The notes beneath the pieces were generated by a model, which had not been told where the DNA came from, did no database searches, and saw only the letters and a list, made by a program, of their open reading frames with translations. Of a stretch of 64,000 nt of DNA, positions 1 through 9,884 are shown piece by piece; the stretch's first letter is position 1, and each line of letters starts with the position of its first letter. This stretch comes from Burkholderia thailandensis E264. Lineage in GTDB: Bacteria > Pseudomonadota > Gammaproteobacteria > Burkholderiales > Burkholderiaceae. A program made the position numbers and the translations under genes. The DNA lies in NCBI RefSeq assembly GCF_000012365.1, contig NC_007651.1:3472001-3536000 (forward strand). Direction: 5' to 3'.

Positions 1-1
1 G

Positions 2-2359
2 CCCGAGTCGCGCCGCCGCCCGATGTGGCTGAAGCTCGTGCTCGGCGTCGCAGGCGTGTGCGTGGCGCTCGCGGTCTGCGTCGGGCTCGTGCTCGGCTAC
101 GCGCTCGTCGTCGCGTCGCCGAACATGCCGTCGCTGGACGCGCTGACCGACTACCGCCCGAAGGTGCCGCTGCGCATCTACACGGCGGATCACGTGCTGA
201 TCGGCGAATTCGGCGAGGAGCGCCGGGACATCGTCCGTCTGCAGGACGTGCCCGATTCGCTGAAGAAAGCGGTGCTCGCGATCGAGGATGCGCGCTTCTA
301 CGAACACGGCGGCGTCGATCTGACGGGCATCATCCGCGCCGGCATCGTCGCGCTGACGAACGGCCACGCGACGCAGGGCGCGAGCACGATCACGATGCAG
401 GTCGCGCGCAACTTCTTCCTGTCGAGCGAGAAGACATACACGCGCAAGATCTACGAGATGCTGCTCGCGTACCGGATCGAGCGTGCGCTCACGAAAGATC
501 AGATTCTCGAGGTCTACATGAATCAGATCTATCTGGGCCAGCGCGCCTATGGCTTCGCCGCCGCCGCGCACGCGTACTTCAACAAGGACCTGAAGGACAT
601 CACGCTCGCCGAGGCCGCGATGCTCGCGGGGCTGCCGAAGGCGCCGTCCGCATACAACCCGGTCGCGAATCCGAAACGCGCGAAGGTCCGCCAGCAATAC
701 ATCCTGCAGCGGATGCTCGAGCTGAACTTCATCACGCGCGAGCAGTACGACGAGGCGCTCGCCGAGCCGCTTGTCGTCAAGAGCCCGAGCCGCGAATACA
801 GCGTGCACGCGGAATACGTCGCCGAAATGGTTCGGCAGATGATGTATGCGCAATATAAGGACGAGGCGTACACGCGCGGGCTGAACGTCGTCACGACGAT
901 CGATTCCGCAGACCAGACGCTCGCGTACCGCGCGCTGCGAAAGGGCCTGATGACGTACGACCGGCGCCACGGCTATCGCGGCCCCGAAGGCTTCATCGAG
1001 CTGCCCGCGAGCCAGGACGACCGCGAGCAGGCGATCGACGACGCGCTCGTCGACCATCCGGATAACGGCGAGTTGGTCGCGGCCGTCGTCACCGAAACCG
1101 GCCCGCGACAGATTCGCGTCGTGTTCTCGAACGGCAGCGACGCGACGGTGAGCGGCGACGATCTGCGCTTCGCCGCAAGCTCGCTGTCGGCGAGCGCGCA
1201 GCCGAACAAGCGGATCCGCCCCGGCGCGATCGTGCGCGTGTTCAAGAACGACGACGGCTCGTGGGCGATCGGGCAACTGCCGCAGATCGAGGGCGCGTTC
1301 ATTTCGATCGTTCCGCAGGACGGCGCGATCCGCTCACTGATCGGCGGGTTCGACTTCAACAAGAACAAGTTCAACCACGTGACGCAGGCGTGGCGGCAGC
1401 CGGGTTCGTCGTTCAAGCCGTTCATTTATTCGGCGTCGCTCGACAAGGGGCTCGGCCCCGCGACGATCATCAACGACGGCCCGCTCTATTTCAGCGCCGC
1501 CGAGACGGGCGGCCAGCCGTGGGAGCCGAAAAACTACGGCGGCGGCTTCGAGGGCCCGATGTCGATGCGCGTCGCGCTGCAGCGCTCGCGCAACCTGGTA
1601 TCGATTCGCATCCTGAATCACATCGGCCCGAAATACGCGCAGCAATACATCACGCGCTTCGGCTTCGACGCGGATCGCCACCCGGCCTATCTGCCGATGG
1701 CGCTCGGCGCGGGCCTCGTCACGCCGCTGCAGATGGCGGGCGCGTTCTCGGTGTTCGCCAACGGCGGCTACCGGGTCAATCCGTATCTGATCGCCGAAGT
1801 CACCGATCCGAGCGGCAACGTCGTCGCGCGCGCGCAGCCGCTCGTCGCCGAGCAGAACGCGCCGCGCGCGATCGACGCGCGCAACGCGTACGTGATGAAC
1901 AGCCTGTTGCAAAGCGTCGCGCAACGCGGCACCGGCGCGCGCTCGAACGTGCTGAAACGCACCGACCTGGCCGGCAAGACCGGCACGACGAACGACTCGC
2001 GCGACGCATGGTTCGGCGGCTATCAGCACACGCTCGCGGCGATCGCGTGGATCGGCTACGACAACCCGCGCAGCCTCGGCGATCGCGAAACCGGCGGCGG
2101 CCTCGCGCTGCCGGTGTGGATCGACTACATGGGCCCCGCGCTCAAGAATGTGCCGGAATACAAAATGCCGATGCCCGACGGCGTCACGACGCTCGGCGGC
2201 GAGTTGTACTTCGACCAGTTCACGCCGGGCCGCGGCTTCGTCTCGACAGTCGGCGTGAACCTGCCGGCCGCGCCGCCCGATTCCGCGAGCGCCGTGCCCG
2301 GGCATGTCGACGAGCAGGAGAAGCAGGACATCATGAATCTGTTCCGCGGCGGCAACTGA
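2..2359 (+). CDS. mrcA: Penicillin-binding protein 1A (class A, bifunctional), 5' end outside the window
   Basis: Inner-membrane enzyme that polymerises lipid II into glycan strands and cross-links the peptides. The reading frame is open to the window edge, and the codons before the ATG at 23 (PESRRRP) look like the short cytoplasmic tail, so the true start lies upstream. Numbering from that Met: membrane anchor at about 3-31, glycosyltransferase (GT51) motif EDARFYEHGG with the catalytic Glu near 88 and QGASTITMQ near 118, then an inserted OB-like region, then the transpeptidase with SSFK (Ser near 462), SRN near 522 and KTG near 652. A strong terminator follows at 2382. Family identity is secure; the N-terminus cannot be seen. 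Confidence 0.96.
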   Translation, partial: PESRRRPMWLKLVLGVAGVCVALAVCVGLVLGYALVVASPNMPSLDALTDYRPKVPLRIYTADHVLIGEFGEERRDIVRLQDVPDSLKKAVLAIEDARFYEHGGVDLTGIIRAGIVALTNGHATQGASTITMQVARNFFLSSEKTYTRKIYEMLLAYRIERALTKDQILEVYMNQIYLGQRAYGFAAAAHAYFNKDLKDITLAEAAMLAGLPKAPSAYNPVANPKRAKVRQQYILQRMLELNFITREQYDEALAEPLVVKSPSREYSVHAEYVAEMVRQMMYAQYKDEAYTRGLNVVTTIDSADQTLAYRALRKGLMTYDRRHGYRGPEGFIELPASQDDREQAIDDALVDHPDNGELVAAVVTETGPRQIRVVFSNGSDATVSGDDLRFAASSLSASAQPNKRIRPGAIVRVFKNDDGSWAIGQLPQIEGAFISIVPQDGAIRSLIGGFDFNKNKFNHVTQAWRQPGSSFKPFIYSASLDKGLGPATIINDGPLYFSAAETGGQPWEPKNYGGGFEGPMSMRVALQRSRNLVSIRILNHIGPKYAQQYITRFGFDADRHPAYLPMALGAGLVTPLQMAGAFSVFANGGYRVNPYLIAEVTDPSGNVVARAQPLVAEQNAPRAIDARNAYVMNSLLQSVAQRGTGARSNVLKRTDLAGKTGTTNDSRDAWFGGYQHTLAAIAWIGYDNPRSLGDRETGGGLALPVWIDYMGPALKNVPEYKMPMPDGVTTLGGELYFDQFTPGRGFVSTVGVNLPAAPPDSASAVPGHVDEQEKQDIMNLFRGGN

Positions 2360-2381
2360 GCATCGTTCGCGCGCCACAGCG

Positions 2382-2409
2382 AAAAAGCGGCCTTTCTGGC
2401 CGCTTTTTT
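2382..2409 (+). terminator. Intrinsic terminator after mrcA
   Basis: AAAAAGCGGCC, loop TTTCT, GGCCGCTTTTTT: a GC stem followed by a T-run 22 bases after the mrcA stop. It is near-symmetric, so it could also serve cyaY, which converges on it from the other strand. Confidence 0.9.
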
Positions 2410-2477
2410 CATATGGGGCTCGATCAGGCTGCGATCGCGTCCGTGTGACACACGCTCACGCGCCGCCTAAGCGCGCA

Positions 2478-2804
2478 TCACGCGCTGAACGCGATCGGCA
2501 TGCCCGCCTGCTGCGTCGCAAAGCCCGTCAGCGCCGCAAAAAACTCGTCGCCGCTTCGCGTATCGCGCCATGCGCCGTCGACGAACCGGTAGTGAAAACC
2601 ACCTGCCTTCGCGGCGATCCACACTTCCTTCATCGGCGGCTGCAGGTTCACGATGATTTTCGAGCCGTTCTCGAACGTGAGCGTGAGCACGCTGCCGTTG
2701 CGCTCGAGATCGACGTCGGCGTCGCCGTCGTTGGCGGCGTCGACCGACCGCTCGACGGCCGCCAGCACAGCTTCGGCCCGGGTCAGGTAATCGGTATCGG
2801 ACAT
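2478..2804 (-). CDS. cyaY: Iron-sulfur cluster assembly protein CyaY (bacterial frataxin)
   Basis: Small cytoplasmic iron-binding protein that modulates Fe-S cluster assembly on the IscS-IscU complex. At 108 residues it has the usual family length. Visible family features are an acidic first helix ([17 protein letters not shown]), the strand segment [15 protein letters not shown], the conserved [17 protein letters not shown] core and a conserved [11 protein letters not shown] segment near the C-terminus. It is divergent from lptM-lysA, with only 36 bases between the two start codons, and convergent with mrcA. The short divergent space must hold promoters for both directions or lie partly inside the genes. 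Confidence 0.95.
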
Positions 2805-2840
2805 GCTAAACTTTATCGATTCAATTGTTTAGGGACGGTC

Positions 2841-3125
2841 ATGCGTATCGTTTTGCAGATGAGCGCGATTGTAGCGGCTTTGGCGCTCGCGGGCTGCGGC
2901 CAGCGTGGCCCGCTGTACATGCCGGACGTGCCGCCGCTGCCGCCCAAGCCGACCGAACAGACGCAGCCGCCGCCGTCGGACGTGACGCCCGATGCCGAAA
3001 CGGCTTCGGCGCGCGACGACGGCGCCTTGGGCGCCGCCGACGCGCCGCTCACGCTGTCGCCCGACCTGTCGACGCAACGCACGCCGAAGGCGGCGTCCGC
3101 GTCCGGCGCTTCCTCCGCCCAATGA
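2841..3125 (+). CDS. lptM: Small lipoprotein LptM (YifL family)
   Basis: A 94-residue outer-membrane lipoprotein. The signal peptide MRIVLQMSAIVAALALAGC ends in the lipobox LAGC (lipidated Cys19), followed directly by the family hallmark GQRGPLY. The rest is low-complexity, rich in Pro, Ala, Thr and Ser. In E. coli the homologue assists oxidative maturation of the LptD translocon; that role is known for the family and only inferred here. The ATG at 2841 was chosen because an upstream in-frame extension lacks a signal sequence. The stop lies 10 bases before lysA, as in many beta- and gammaproteobacteria. Confidence 0.88.
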   Translation: MRIVLQMSAIVAALALAGCGQRGPLYMPDVPPLPPKPTEQTQPPPSDVTPDAETASARDDGALGAADAPLTLSPDLSTQRTPKAASASGASSAQ

Positions 3126-3135
3126 TCGATCCTGC

Positions 3136-4407
3136 ATGACTCAAGCTGCATTCGACTACGTCGACGGCACGCTCCACGCCGAGCGCGTCTGCACCGCCGA
3201 CCTCGCCGAGCGTTTCGGCACCCCGCTCTTCGTCTATTCGCGCGCCGCGCTCACCGCGGCCTACGAGGCCTACGCGAAGGCCTGCGCGGGCCGCCGCGCG
3301 TCGATTCACGTCGCCGTGAAGGCGAACAGCAACCTCGGCGTGCTGAACGTGTTCGCGCGTCTCGGCGCGGGCTTCGACATCGTGTCGGGCGGCGAGCTCG
3401 CACGCGTGCTCGCGGCGGGCGGCCGCGCGCAAAATGTCGTGTTCTCGGGCGTCGGCAAGAGCGCCGACGAAATGCGCATCGCGCTCGAAGCGGGCGTCAA
3501 GTGCTTCAACGTCGAATCGATCCCGGAGCTCGACCGGCTGAACGCCGTCGCGGCGTCGCTCGGCAAGCGCGCGCCCGTGTCGCTGCGCGTGAATCCGGAC
3601 GTCGACCCGAAGACGCATCCGTACATCTCGACGGGGCTGAAGGCGAACAAGTTCGGCATCGCGTTCGATGACGCGCGCGCGACGTACCGCGCGGCAGCCG
3701 CGCTGCCGAACCTCGAAGTCGTCGGCATCGATTGCCACATCGGCTCGCAAATCACCGAGCTGAGCCCGTACCTCGACGCGATCGACAAGCTGCTCGATCT
3801 CGTCGAGCAGATCGAGGCGGACGGCGTGAAGATCCATCACGTCGACGTCGGCGGCGGGCTCGGCATCACGTACGACGACGAAACGCCGCCCGACATCGGC
3901 GCGTACGTGCGCGCGGTACTCGAGCGCATCGACGCGCGCGGCCACGGCCATCGCGAAATCTGGTTCGAGCCGGGCCGCTCGCTGACGGGCAATGCCGGCA
4001 TCTTGCTCACGCGCGTCGAATTCCTGAAACAGGGCGAAGAGAAGAACTTCGCGATCGTCGACGCGGCGATGAACGACCTTGCGCGCCCGGCGATGTACCA
4101 GGCGTTTCACGCGATCGAGCCGGTGACCCCGCGCACGGACGTTGCAGCCGCCGTGTACGACGTCGTCGGCCCGGTCTGCGAAAGCGGCGACTGGCTCGGG
4201 CGCGATCGCTCGCTCGCGATCGCGCCGGGCGATCTGCTCGCGATCCGCTCGGCGGGCGCGTACGGCTTCACGATGAGCTCGAACTACAACGCGCGGCCGC
4301 GTGCGGCCGAGGTGATCGTCGACGGTGCGAGCGCGTATCTGGTGCGGCCGCGCGAGACGGTCGAAAGCCTGTTCGAGCGCGAAGCGGTTCTGCCCGACGG
4401 CAAGTAA
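3136..4407 (+). CDS. lysA: Diaminopimelate decarboxylase
   Basis: PLP enzyme of the cytoplasm that decarboxylates meso-diaminopimelate to L-lysine, the last step of lysine biosynthesis. The protein has 423 residues. The PLP lysine is in VAVKANSN (Lys62); HIGSQI, GGGLGITY, EPGRSL and the C-terminal CESGDWL (active-site Cys) and YNARPRA motifs are all present, giving an alanine-racemase-type barrel followed by a beta domain. The start at 3136 matches the family N-terminus (MTQAAFDYVDG); longer in-frame starts read through lptM in another frame. It is probably co-transcribed with lptM. Confidence 0.97.
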   Translation: MTQAAFDYVDGTLHAERVCTADLAERFGTPLFVYSRAALTAAYEAYAKACAGRRASIHVAVKANSNLGVLNVFARLGAGFDIVSGGELARVLAAGGRAQNVVFSGVGKSADEMRIALEAGVKCFNVESIPELDRLNAVAASLGKRAPVSLRVNPDVDPKTHPYISTGLKANKFGIAFDDARATYRAAAALPNLEVVGIDCHIGSQITELSPYLDAIDKLLDLVEQIEADGVKIHHVDVGGGLGITYDDETPPDIGAYVRAVLERIDARGHGHREIWFEPGRSLTGNAGILLTRVEFLKQGEEKNFAIVDAAMNDLARPAMYQAFHAIEPVTPRTDVAAAVYDVVGPVCESGDWLGRDRSLAIAPGDLLAIRSAGAYGFTMSSNYNARPRAAEVIVDGASAYLVRPRETVESLFEREAVLPDGK

Positions 4408-4461
4408 TCGCAGGCAAACGGCGCGCTTGCGCGGCGAGCCGGCAAGCCCTCGTCAAGAAAG

Positions 4462-4494
4462 AAGGCGATGTCCATTCGGGCATCGCCTTTTTGT
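4462..4494. terminator. Bidirectional terminator between lysA and msrQ
   Basis: AAGGCGATG and CATCGCCTT form a 9-bp stem around TCCATTCGGG, followed by TTTTG on the plus strand. On the minus strand a mixed T/C run follows. It lies between two converging genes. Confidence 0.85.
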
Positions 4495-4578
4495 TTGCCC
4501 ACGCGCGGCGCGCCCGGCGCGCCCCCGATCACGCACACCGTGCGGATCGCCTGCGCGCGCTTCGCGCTTGCACTCGCG

Positions 4579-5301
4579 CTACGACACGCGCCCCGCCCTC
4601 GCTCCGCCCCAGCGCCGCCATGCCCACGCGGCCACGCGCCAGCCGAGCAGCACGAGCACGATCGCGCCGTACAGCTTGGGCAGCACGAGATCGTGCTTGC
4701 CCGCCTTCATCCACCAGAAATGCAGGATGCCGAACGTCGCGATCGCATAGATCGCCTTGTGCAGCGTCTGCCAGTGCCGGCCGAGCCGCCTCGCGATCGC
4801 GCGCGGCGACGTCGCGGCGAGCGGAATCAGCAACACGAACGCGGCAAAGCCGACGGTGATGAACGGACGCTTCACGACGTCCTTCGCGATCTCCATCACG
4901 TCGAACCACTTGTCGAACCAGAGGTAGGTCGTGAAGTGCAGCACCGCGTAGAAGAACGCGTAGAGCCCCAGCATCCGCCGCAGCCGCAACAGCGCGCTGA
5001 GGCCCGTCAACTGGCGCAGCGGCGTGACGGCAAGCGTGATGCACAGGAACACGAGCGTCCAGAGCCCCGTCGAGCGCGTGATGAATTCGATCGGATTCGC
5101 GCCGAGCCGGTCCGTCATGCCGAAGAACACGATACGCGCGAGCGGATACAGCGACGCGACGAACACGGCGATCTTCACGGGCGCGAGCCAGCGCGGCGCG
5201 CCGACCGCGCGGCCGGCGTCCCGACGAGGCGCGCGGCGGCGCGCGCCGGCGCCCGGGCTTGCCGAGCCGGCAAATGTCGAGGGTTGCATGTCGTTCTCCA
5301 T
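4579..5301 (-). CDS. msrQ: MsrQ, haem-containing membrane subunit of the periplasmic methionine sulfoxide reductase
   Basis: Inner-membrane b-haem protein of the ferric reductase-like family that passes quinone-derived electrons to MsrP. The 240 residues hold about six hydrophobic segments. Conserved histidines sit in FYAVLHFTTYLWFDK, LGRHWQTLHK and FGILHFWW, the expected haem ligand positions. A basic, Ala/Arg-rich N-terminal tail of about 40 residues precedes the first membrane segment, so translation may begin at a later Met. It starts 9 bases after msrP, a standard msrPQ operon. Confidence 0.93.
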   Translation of the reverse strand: MENDMQPSTFAGSASPGAGARRRAPRRDAGRAVGAPRWLAPVKIAVFVASLYPLARIVFFGMTDRLGANPIEFITRSTGLWTLVFLCITLAVTPLRQLTGLSALLRLRRMLGLYAFFYAVLHFTTYLWFDKWFDVMEIAKDVVKRPFITVGFAAFVLLIPLAATSPRAIARRLGRHWQTLHKAIYAIATFGILHFWWMKAGKHDLVLPKLYGAIVLVLLGWRVAAWAWRRWGGARAGRVS

Positions 5302-5310
5302 TTGCCGCGC

Positions 5311-6306
5311 TCAGAAGTATTTCTTCAGATCCATGCCGCGATACATCGACGCGACCCAATCGCCGTAGCCGTTGAACATCAGCGTTTTGCGCTTCGGCGT
5401 GAAGAAGCCGTCCTCGCCGATGCGCCGCTCGGTCGCCTGGCTCCAGCGCGGATGGTCGACGTTCGGATTGACGTTCGAATAGAAGCCGTATTCGTTCGGC
5501 GCGTACGTATTCCAGCTCGTCGGCGGCTGCCGGTCGACGAAGCGGATCTTCACGATCGATTTCGCGCTCTTGAAGCCGTACTTCCAAGGCACGATCACGC
5601 GCACGGGCGCGCCGTTCTGGTTCGGCAGCACCTGACCGTAGACGCCCATCGTGAGCAGCGTCAGCGGATTCATCGCCTCGTCCATCCGCAGGCCTTCCGA
5701 ATACGGCCAGTCGAGGATCGGAGCGGACAGCCCCGGCATCTGCGACGGGTCCGCGAGCGTGACGAACTGCACGTATTTCGCGTTGCCGGTCGGCTCGACG
5801 CGCTTGATGAGCTCCGCGAGCGGAAAACCGATCCACGGAATCACCATCGACCAGCCCTCGACGCAACGCAACCGGTACACGCGCTCTTCGAGCGGCGCGA
5901 GCTTCAACAGCTCGTCGATGTCGTACACCTTCGGGTTCCTGACCTCGCCTTCAACCGACACGCGCCACGGACGCGGCCGCAGCGTGCCGGCATTGCGCGC
6001 CGGATCGCCCTTGCCGGTGCCGAATTCGTAGAAGTTGTTGTAGGTCGTGATGTCCTTGAACGACGTCACCTTGTCGGGGACGACGAACTTCGGATTGGTT
6101 GGCGCGGCGAGCTTGCGCGCCTTCGCGTCCGGCGACGAATACGCGGCGAGCGCGAGCCGGTGTACGTCGACGAGCCCGCCCGCCGCGGCGACGCCCGCCG
6201 CCTGCAGTATCCGGCGGCGATTCTCGAACACCGCTTGCGGCGTGATTTCGCTGCGCGGGATGTCTTCGCCGGCAAGCGCCGCGCGCAGCGTTTTCTTGAT
6301 CAACAT
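5311..6306 (-). CDS. msrP: MsrP, periplasmic molybdopterin methionine sulfoxide reductase catalytic subunit
   Basis: Exported Mo-cofactor enzyme that repairs oxidised methionines in periplasmic proteins. The chosen start ([11 protein letters not shown]) gives 331 residues and leaves a twin-arginine signal RRRILQAAG at about 30-38, consistent with Tat export of a folded cofactor protein. The sulfite-oxidase fold is recognisable by [26 protein letters not shown] (Mo-ligand Cys), KYVQFVTL and [16 protein letters not shown] longer open frame to 6441 reads into the ccsB terminator and is not used. First gene of msrPQ. Confidence 0.95.
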   Translation of the reverse strand: MLIKKTLRAALAGEDIPRSEITPQAVFENRRRILQAAGVAAAGGLVDVHRLALAAYSSPDAKARKLAAPTNPKFVVPDKVTSFKDITTYNNFYEFGTGKGDPARNAGTLRPRPWRVSVEGEVRNPKVYDIDELLKLAPLEERVYRLRCVEGWSMVIPWIGFPLAELIKRVEPTGNAKYVQFVTLADPSQMPGLSAPILDWPYSEGLRMDEAMNPLTLLTMGVYGQVLPNQNGAPVRVIVPWKYGFKSAKSIVKIRFVDRQPPTSWNTYAPNEYGFYSNVNPNVDHPRWSQATERRIGEDGFFTPKRKTLMFNGYGDWVASMYRGMDLKKYF

Positions 6307-6424
6307 GTCGATGCTCCGTTCTGCCAGTCGGGACGGCCAGACAAGACGCTCGCGTCCCGACAAACCTTGGACCCAGTTCCGCGCCGGCCGTTTCGACAGC
6401 GTAGCGCCGAATCGCCCGCGCAAG

Positions 6425-6457
6425 AAAAAACCGCCGAGCACGCAGTGCGTCGGCGGT
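6425..6457 (-). terminator. Intrinsic terminator after ccsB
   Basis: On the minus strand ACCGCCGA and TCGGCGGT form the stem (with inner GCAC/GTGC), followed by TTTTTT. It separates ccsB from the msrPQ unit. Confidence 0.9.
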
Positions 6458-6483
6458 CATTAGTCGTTCGAGCGGCGCGGATC

Positions 6484-7674
6484 TTACAGCTTGCCGTAAC
6501 TGTGCAAGCCGGACAGGAACATGTTGACGCCGAGGAACGCGAAGGTCGTGACGAGAAGGCCCGTCAGCGCCCACCACGCGGCAACCGTGCCGCGCAGCCC
6601 TTTCATCAGACGCATGTGCAGCCATGCCGCGTAGTTCAGCCAGACGATGAGCGCCCAGGTCTCCTTCGGGTCCCAGCTCCAATAGCCGCCCCACGCCTCG
6701 GCCGCCCACAGTGCGCCGAGAATCGTCGCGATCGTGAAGAACGCAAAGCCGACCGCGATCGACTTGTACATCACGTCGTCGAGCACCTCGAGCGCCGGCA
6801 GGCGATCGGCGAGCACGCCGCGCTCCTTCGTCAGATACGCGACCGCGACCATCGCGGACAGCGCGAAGCTGCCGTAGCCGATGAAGTTCGCGGGCACGTG
6901 GATCTTCATCCACCAGCTCTGCAGCGCGGGCACGAGCGGCTGAATCTGCTGCGCGTCGCGCGCGATCGAGTACCACATCAGGAAACCGACCGCCGCACTG
7001 ATCACGAGCAGCACGAATGCACCCAGCGCGCGCGTGCCGTAATGTCCTTCGTAGTACAGATAGAGAAGCGCGGTGATGAGGCTGAACAGGACGAAGACTT
7101 CGTAGAGATTCGACACCGGAATGTGGCCGACGTCCGCGCCGATCAGATACGACTCGTACCAGCGCACCATCAAGCCGGTGAAGCCCATCAGCACGGCGAT
7201 CCACGTGAGCTTCTGGCCGATCGCGCCGCCCGACTCGGAGCGCGACAGCATGCCGATCCAGTAGAAAAGGGTCGCGAGCACGAAGAGCGCGCTCATCCAC
7301 AGGATCGCCGACTGACTCGACAGGAAGTACTTGAGCAGGAAAGCGGAATCGGCACGCGCGAGGTCGCCTTGATAGATCTGCAGCGACAAGAGCGACAGCG
7401 CGGCGATCGCCGCCATCAGGAGCCGCGCGGGTTTCCATCGCCAGCCGAGCACGACGAGCGCAGGCACGGTGCCGATCAGCACGGCCTTGTCGTAGTAGTT
7501 CATGTACGCGTGGTACTGCGCGAGCGCGAAGCCCGCGCCGGCCACGAGCGCGAGCGCGAACACCCAGTCGACGAGCGACAGGCGGCGCAGGAACGGCCGG
7601 TCGTCGAAAAACGCCGGCTCGGCCGCGTCGGAAGCGCGCGGCGCGCGGGATGACGAAACTTGGGTCAGATCCAT
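6484..7674 (-). CDS. ccsB: System II cytochrome c biogenesis protein with WWD domain (CcsA/ResC; named CcsB in some databases)
   Basis: Inner-membrane protein that, with ResB, moves haem across the membrane and attaches it to CxxCH motifs of c-type cytochromes. It has 396 residues and about eight membrane segments. The tryptophan-rich haem-handling motif WGGYWSWDPKETWALIVW lies at 328-345, with candidate haem-ligand histidines at about 184, 259 and 353. It starts 4 bases after resB and is translated with it. Naming is confusing: the WWD protein is CcsA in the Ccs literature, but a widely used family model calls it CcsB. Confidence 0.95.
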   Translation of the reverse strand: MDLTQVSSSRAPRASDAAEPAFFDDRPFLRRLSLVDWVFALALVAGAGFALAQYHAYMNYYDKAVLIGTVPALVVLGWRWKPARLLMAAIAALSLLSLQIYQGDLARADSAFLLKYFLSSQSAILWMSALFVLATLFYWIGMLSRSESGGAIGQKLTWIAVLMGFTGLMVRWYESYLIGADVGHIPVSNLYEVFVLFSLITALLYLYYEGHYGTRALGAFVLLVISAAVGFLMWYSIARDAQQIQPLVPALQSWWMKIHVPANFIGYGSFALSAMVAVAYLTKERGVLADRLPALEVLDDVMYKSIAVGFAFFTIATILGALWAAEAWGGYWSWDPKETWALIVWLNYAAWLHMRLMKGLRGTVAAWWALTGLLVTTFAFLGVNMFLSGLHSYGKL

Positions 7675-7678
7675 GATG

Positions 7679-9859
7679 TTACCGAGTCGAGTCCTTGGTG
7701 CCGGCGCCGTCGGGCGCGCGGGAGGCTGGCGGCGCGCCCAGCGCGGCCCCGGCCGCGTCGCGCGTGCGCACGAATTCCTTTTCGAAGTCGAACGTCTTGC
7801 GCGCGGTGGACATCGCCATCAGCACGCTGACGCCCGCGCCCGTATCCTTGAGCCAGAACCAGAGGCGTCGCTCGCGCACGTAGAACATCGAGAAGATGCC
7901 GGCGACGAGCAGCAGGCTGCCAAGATACACCAGATTCTTGCCGGGCGCGCGCGTCAGCTGGAACACCGATGCCTGCACCTGCTTGAACGAATCGAGCTTC
8001 AGATAGACGGGCGCGCCATACAGGAAACTGTCCGACAGCGCGTTGATCGCGTTCTGCACGAAGCGCACCGTATCCTGCGCCTGCTGCACGGGCGGCTCGT
8101 TCGCTCGCTCGCGCGCGATCTGCCAGACATCCCACATCGAGCCTTCGAGCATCCGCAGCAGCAGCGCGGCGGCCTTCTCCTTCTCGTCCTTCGGCACCGA
8201 GCGGTCGATGAACGTCGCGACCGCCTGGAAGCCGCCGATCGGATTGCCGTCCGGGCCGCGGCCGATGCTGCCGTCCGCGCCGGCGAACAGGGTCAGGACA
8301 CGCTGCGCGCTGTCTTCGAGCCGGCCGCGCAGCGCGGCGTCGCCCGCGCCGAGCGAATGTTGCGCGAAGCGGCGCGCCGCCTCGTTGCGCACGGCCGGAT
8401 CTTCGAGCGCCGCGCGCAGCCGCATCCATTCGCCGACGCTGTCGCTGCTGTCGGCAGGAATCCGCAAATAGCGGAACGGGTCGTTCGGGCTTGCGCGCAC
8501 GCCGGCGAGGAACACGCGCTCGCCGCCCATGTCGACGGGCAGCATGTAGTTGTTGAATTCGCGCGCCTGGCCATCCTTGCCGCGCACCTTGTACTGGACC
8601 GACGGCCCGATGTTGTGCAGTTCGACGGGCCGCGACGTCTTTGCGCCGGAGCCGAGCCGCTCGTCGAAGATCTCCTTGATCGAGCGGTGTGCCGCGACAC
8701 CGCGCGCGTCGGTCTTGCCGCTGGCATCGGTGATGTTCTCGACGTTGATCGCGCGGAAATCGGAGAACTCGACGGTCTCGCCGTCGGCGCCCGCCGCCGG
8801 GAGCGGCACCGAATTGCCGATCGTGCCCTTGAACGGGAACGTCGCGGCGCTCGAGCCCGTCATCGGATACGCGGTCATTTCCATCAGCGAGCCGCCGTCC
8901 TGGAAGCTCGATTGATAGATCGACACGCCCTTGTACGTGAACGGCTTGTTGACCTCGACGCGCGCGGGGATTCGCTTGCCGGTCTTACGGTCGATCACGA
9001 CGATGTCGCTCGCGAAGAGCTTCGGCATGCCGGTCGAGTAATAGTCGACGATGAATTTCTCGAGCTGGATCGAAAACGGCAGATCCTGGATCAGCGAGCC
9101 CGTCGGCTGATTGAGGATCGCGGTCGACACGTACTGGCCCTCCGGCACCCACGCATAGCCGCGGAACGTCGGGTTCGACGCGGACAGCCGGTGCTCGGGC
9201 CCGATCTCGCTGATCGTCGCGCTCGTGTTGACGGGGCTCTTGCCGAACATCCACATCTGGAATTTGATCGGCAGGTTGCTGTCGATCAGGCCGCCCACGC
9301 AAATCACGACGATCGCGAGGTGCGCGGCGATGTAGCCGAATTTCGTCATCGCGCCGCGCTTCGCGGCGACAAGCGTCGCACCGTCCGTCTCGCGCACGAC
9401 GTGCCGGTAGCCCGCCTTCGCGACGAACGCGGCGACGGTCTGCGTCGCGCGCGCGCGATCGCCCGCGACCGCGAACTCGGCCTTGTGATGGAATGCGCGC
9501 AGGCTGCCTTCGCGGACCTTGTCCTTCCAGCTTCTCGCATCGGCGAGCATTTTCGGCGCGTTGCGGATCACGCACAGCGAGATCGACACGACGAGGAAGA
9601 TCAGGATCAGCATGAACCACCACGCGCTGTAGACCGTATAGAGGCTCAGCGAGCGGAAGATGTCGGCCCAGAATGGCCCGAACTGATTGACGTAGTTAGG
9701 GTACGGGTCGTCCTGCGTGAGGACCGTGCCGATGATGCTCGCGATCGACAGCACGACGAGCAGCGCGATCGCAAAACGCATCGAGCTCAACAACTCGACC
9801 GCGCGCCTGACCGCGGACTGCCCCGCTCTCGACTGCAACCCCGACGTGGTAACGCTCAT
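7679..9859 (-). CDS. resB: System II cytochrome c biogenesis protein ResB
   Basis: Partner of the WWD protein in the haem export and ligation complex. The 726 residues show membrane segments near 27-47 (FAIALLVVLSIASIIGTVL), 78-98 (WWFMLILIFLVVSISLCVI) and 175-195 (YIAAHLAIVVICVGGLI), a large periplasmic domain, and a final membrane segment near 640-660 (NLVYLGSLLLVAGIFSMFYV). NAPKMLADARSWK after the second helix is typical of the family. With the c4-type cytochrome gene upstream, this forms a cytochrome c production block. Confidence 0.94.
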   Translation of the reverse strand: MSVTTSGLQSRAGQSAVRRAVELLSSMRFAIALLVVLSIASIIGTVLTQDDPYPNYVNQFGPFWADIFRSLSLYTVYSAWWFMLILIFLVVSISLCVIRNAPKMLADARSWKDKVREGSLRAFHHKAEFAVAGDRARATQTVAAFVAKAGYRHVVRETDGATLVAAKRGAMTKFGYIAAHLAIVVICVGGLIDSNLPIKFQMWMFGKSPVNTSATISEIGPEHRLSASNPTFRGYAWVPEGQYVSTAILNQPTGSLIQDLPFSIQLEKFIVDYYSTGMPKLFASDIVVIDRKTGKRIPARVEVNKPFTYKGVSIYQSSFQDGGSLMEMTAYPMTGSSAATFPFKGTIGNSVPLPAAGADGETVEFSDFRAINVENITDASGKTDARGVAAHRSIKEIFDERLGSGAKTSRPVELHNIGPSVQYKVRGKDGQAREFNNYMLPVDMGGERVFLAGVRASPNDPFRYLRIPADSSDSVGEWMRLRAALEDPAVRNEAARRFAQHSLGAGDAALRGRLEDSAQRVLTLFAGADGSIGRGPDGNPIGGFQAVATFIDRSVPKDEKEKAAALLLRMLEGSMWDVWQIARERANEPPVQQAQDTVRFVQNAINALSDSFLYGAPVYLKLDSFKQVQASVFQLTRAPGKNLVYLGSLLLVAGIFSMFYVRERRLWFWLKDTGAGVSVLMAMSTARKTFDFEKEFVRTRDAAGAALGAPPASRAPDGAGTKDSTR

Positions 9860-9884
9860 TCAAACTCCAACTCACAACAAAAAA

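Noticed and set aside
3049..4110. Minus-strand 353-codon ORF opposite lysA
   Set aside because: Antisense to a complete lysA with all catalytic motifs; composition is typical of a shadow frame.
4468..7653. Plus-strand open frame of 1061 codons across msrQ, msrP and ccsB
   Set aside because: Antisense to three well-supported genes, with low-complexity basic composition. The frame is kept open by third-position GC bias.
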